DNA of 64,000 nucleotides from Dactylosporangium sp040605635. GTDB taxonomy: Bacteria > Actinomycetota > Actinomycetes > Mycobacteriales > Micromonosporaceae. The translations under genes were made by a program, and so were the position numbers. The notes beneath the pieces were generated by a model. It was not told the DNA's origin and made no database searches. It was given only the letters and a program-made list of their open reading frames with translations. Below are positions 62,389-64,000 of the stretch, piece after piece (the first letter of the stretch is position 1; each line of letters begins with the position of its first letter). The stretch is taken from assembly GCF_040605635.1 (NCBI RefSeq), contig NZ_JBEXDG010000003.1, positions 1 to 64,000 on the forward strand. The letters are read 5' to 3'.

Positions 62389-63044
62389 CCGCTCGCCAGG
62401 GCGCGGAGCCTGCGCACCGCGGCGGCCGGGTCCTCGGCGCCGAAGACGGCGGTGCCGGCGACGAACGTGTCGGCACCCGCTTCGGCGCAGGCCGCGATCG
62501 TATCGTCGGCCACTCCGCCGTCAACTTCAATGCGGAGCTCCAGATGGCCCGCGTCGACGTGCCGCCGGGCCGCGCGGACCTTGTCCAGCAGCTCCGGGAT
62601 GAACGACTGGCCGCCGAACCCGGCCTTGATCGTCATGATCAGCAGCAGGTCGAAGTGCGGCAGCAGGTCCAGATAGCCCTCGACCGGCGTGTCCCGGTCG
62701 ATCGCCAGCCCGGCGCGGCTGCCCGCGGCCCGCAGGTCCTTCGCGATCGCCGCCGGGTCGGTGGCCGCCTCCGCGTGGAACGTGACGTTGTAGGCGCCCG
62801 CCTCCGCGTACTGCGTCGCCCACCGCGCCGGGTCCGCGATCATCAGGTGGCAGTCGAACGGCAGCGTCGTCGCCTTGCGCAGGCTCCGCACCACCGGCAG
62901 CCCGATCGTCAGGTTGGGCACGAAGTGGTAGTCCATGACGTCGACGTGCAGCCAGTCGGCGCTGCCCTCCACCGTCGCGGCGGACTCGGCGAGCCGGGCG
63001 AAGTCCGCGGCGAGGATGGACGGTGCGATCACGGTGTTGCTCAC
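62385..63044 (-). CDS. rpe: Ribulose-phosphate 3-epimerase
   Basis: 219 residues, TIM barrel. APSILAADFARLAES, HVDVMDYHFVPNLTIG (metal ligands), FDCHLMIADP, LIMTIKAGFGGQSFIPE (split), and EVDGGVADDT. Interconverts ribulose-5-P and xylulose-5-P in the pentose phosphate/Calvin routes. Located next to rsmB, as usual in actinomycetes. Confidence 0.96.
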   Translation of the reverse strand: MSNTVIAPSILAADFARLAESAATVEGSADWLHVDVMDYHFVPNLTIGLPVVRSLRKATTLPFDCHLMIADPARWATQYAEAGAYNVTFHAEAATDPAAIAKDLRAAGSRAGLAIDRDTPVEGYLDLLPHFDLLLIMTIKAGFGGQSFIPELLDKVRAARRHVDAGHLELRIEVDGGVADDTIAACAEAGADTFVAGTAVFGAEDPAAAVRRLRALASG

Positions 63045-63116
63045 ACGAGCACTCTAGGCGACGGCCCGGCTCCGGCAGCGGTATGGGTTCGGCTGGGTAT
63101 GGGGGACAATCGACGG

Positions 63117-63611
63117 ATGGTTGATGTCGTCGATGTGATCGTCGCCGATCACGTCCGGTTCGAGACGCTGCTCCGCATCCTGCGCGACCGCGCCCACCCG
63201 GACCTCGCGGAGCACCGCCGGCGCACCCTGACCGAGCTCGCCGACCTGCTCGTCGCGCACGCCACGGCCGAGGAGTCCGAGGTCTATCCGAAGCTGCGCG
63301 AGCTGACCGGCGGTGACGGCCATGTCGAGCACGGGGAGGACGAGCACCTCGACGGTCACCGGCGGCTGCTCGCCCTCCTCGATGTGCCGGACGTGACGTC
63401 GACGACCTTCGACAAGGCCGCCAGCTTGCTCGCGAACTCGCTGTACCACCACCTCGACGAGGAGGAGCGGACCTTGATCAACGACGCCCGCGGCCTCGAC
63501 ACGGCGACCCGCCAGGCGCTCGGCGACGCGTGGATCGCCGAGCGCGACCGCCTCATCGGCCAGTCCTGCGGTGCCCGCGAGGTGGTCGCCGCGCTCCTGC
63601 CGCCGTCATGA
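63117..63611 (+). CDS. Hemerythrin-like domain protein
   Basis: 164 residues. Helical bundle with the HHE pattern (ADHVRFETLLRIL with His, AHATAEESEVYPKLREL with His/Glu, HGEDEHLDGHRRLLALL with His/Glu, SLYHHLDEEERTL). Such proteins bind non-haem di-iron and sense O2 or NO. ATG 63117 is preferred because GACAAT lies six bases before it; ATG 63099 is an alternative. Divergent from rpe. Confidence 0.85.
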   Translation: MVDVVDVIVADHVRFETLLRILRDRAHPDLAEHRRRTLTELADLLVAHATAEESEVYPKLRELTGGDGHVEHGEDEHLDGHRRLLALLDVPDVTSTTFDKAASLLANSLYHHLDEEERTLINDARGLDTATRQALGDAWIAERDRLIGQSCGAREVVAALLPPS

Positions 63612-63643
63612 GCCCGCCGTCATGAGCCCGCCGTCATGAGCCC
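63602..63643. repeat. Three-copy 14-bp tandem repeat
   Basis: GCCGTCATGAGCCC occurs three times in tandem at 63602-63615, 63616-63629 and 63630-63643. The first unit contains the TGA stop of the hemerythrin gene. Confidence 0.9.
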
Positions 63644-63646
63644 GGT

Positions 63647-63713
63647 CTCATGATCCCGGGCGGTGCCGGTGGCAGGACCGGCTCCGGCCGCCGCGACCGT
63701 CCGGGATCATGAG
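63647..63713. terminator. Inverted repeat between hemerythrin and rsmB genes
   Basis: CTCATGATCCCGG (63647-63659) and CCGGGATCATGAG (63701-63713), a perfect 13-bp stem with a 41-base loop, between two convergent genes. The right arm includes the rsmB stop codon region. Possible bidirectional terminator or short palindromic repeat. Confidence 0.6.
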
Positions 63714-64000
63714 GCGGAGCGGCGCAGCAGGGCGAGGAACATCGCGTCGGTGCCGTGGCGGTGCGGCCAGAGCTGCACCGTCGGGCCCGTCCCGAGGTCG
63801 GGCAGCGAGCCGGGCAGGAACGCGCGGGCGTCGAGCAGGTCCAGGTCGATCGAGGACCTGCGGGCAGCCTCGGTGACCGACACCTCCGTCTCCGCCTGGT
63901 GCGGGGAGCAGGTGACGTAGGCGACCACCCCGCCCGGCCGGACCGCCCGGAACGCGGCCTGCAGCAGCTCCCGCTGCAGCCGGGTCAGCGGCGGCAGGTC
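63707..64000 (-). CDS. rsmB: 16S rRNA m5C967 methyltransferase (3' end, partial)
   Basis: The last ~97 codons of a Sun/NOL1-family methyltransferase; the gene runs off the right edge. AAFRAVRPGGVVAYVTCSPHQAETE includes the catalytic-loop TCS motif. The location directly upstream of rpe is the usual actinobacterial position for rsmB. Only the C-terminal part is seen, so the assignment is by motif and synteny. Confidence 0.8.
   Translation of the reverse strand, partial: DLPPLTRLQRELLQAAFRAVRPGGVVAYVTCSPHQAETEVSVTEAARRSSIDLDLLDARAFLPGSLPDLGTGPTVQLWPHRHGTDAMFLALLRRSAS

Overview
The window is high-GC actinobacterial chromosome. Gene order, a near-complete absence of foreign DNA and the repeat content point to the family Micromonosporaceae (Actinoplanes/Micromonospora-type); that family assignment is inference from synteny. 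Nearly every gene is an ordinary chromosomal gene. There is no insertion sequence, CRISPR array, tRNA or biosynthetic megasynthase. At the left edge lies the leader of an rRNA operon that runs off the window on the minus strand, with four tandem promoter candidates behind tyrS.

Layout. 1-2 kb: rRNA leader and promoters, tyrS. 2-4.8 kb: MhuD-type haem monooxygenase, a nucleotidyltransferase-like/methyltransferase fusion and a quinone oxidoreductase. 4.8-12 kb: GDSL esterase, HxlR regulator, small conserved genes, a beta-lactamase-like lipoprotein, recQ. 12-20 kb: asnB followed by cell-wall genes (class A penicillin-binding protein, a C39-type peptidase behind a cyclic-di-AMP riboswitch, a transglycosylase-like secreted protein, an L,D-transpeptidase). 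20-32.5 kb: accessory genes (cupin, 3-methyladenine glycosylase, TetR/MFS pair, GNAT/M20 pair, SARP regulator, GntR/ABC operon, secreted guanyl ribonuclease). 32.2-39.8 kb: the arginine cluster argC-argJ-argB-argD-argF-argR-argH on the minus strand. 39.9-47.1 kb: LuxR-family LAL regulator, a membrane protein and a three-gene sugar operon (UDP-sugar dehydrogenase, glycosyltransferase, epimerase). 47.4-53.6 kb: pheS-pheT, then infC-rpmI-rplT-rRNA methyltransferase. 53.6-57 kb: PH protein, hisE-hisG, ECF sigma factor with a GerMN protein. 57-64 kb: riboflavin operon ribD-ribE-ribBA-ribH behind an FMN riboswitch, a response regulator with a GGDEF-like domain, rpe, a hemerythrin protein and the 3' end of rsmB.

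The most unusual signal is at operon junctions. At five of them a mini-ORF of 22-30 codons, made from a repeated GC-rich sequence, fills the gap between two genes. In four the mini-ORF overlaps both the upstream stop and the downstream start by four bases (RTGA), so translation could pass from gene to mini-ORF to gene. Two sequence families are seen, one at argC/argJ, argB/argD and the sugar operon, the other at gntR/ABC and MFS/tetR. A degenerate copy precedes the response regulator, and a related sequence forms the first codons of ribBA. Other points of note are a probable AUC start for infC with an attenuator-like terminator in its leader, a C39 peptidase under c-di-AMP control, and a recurring TANNNT-(6-7 nt)-start-codon arrangement showing that many genes here are probably read from leaderless mRNAs.
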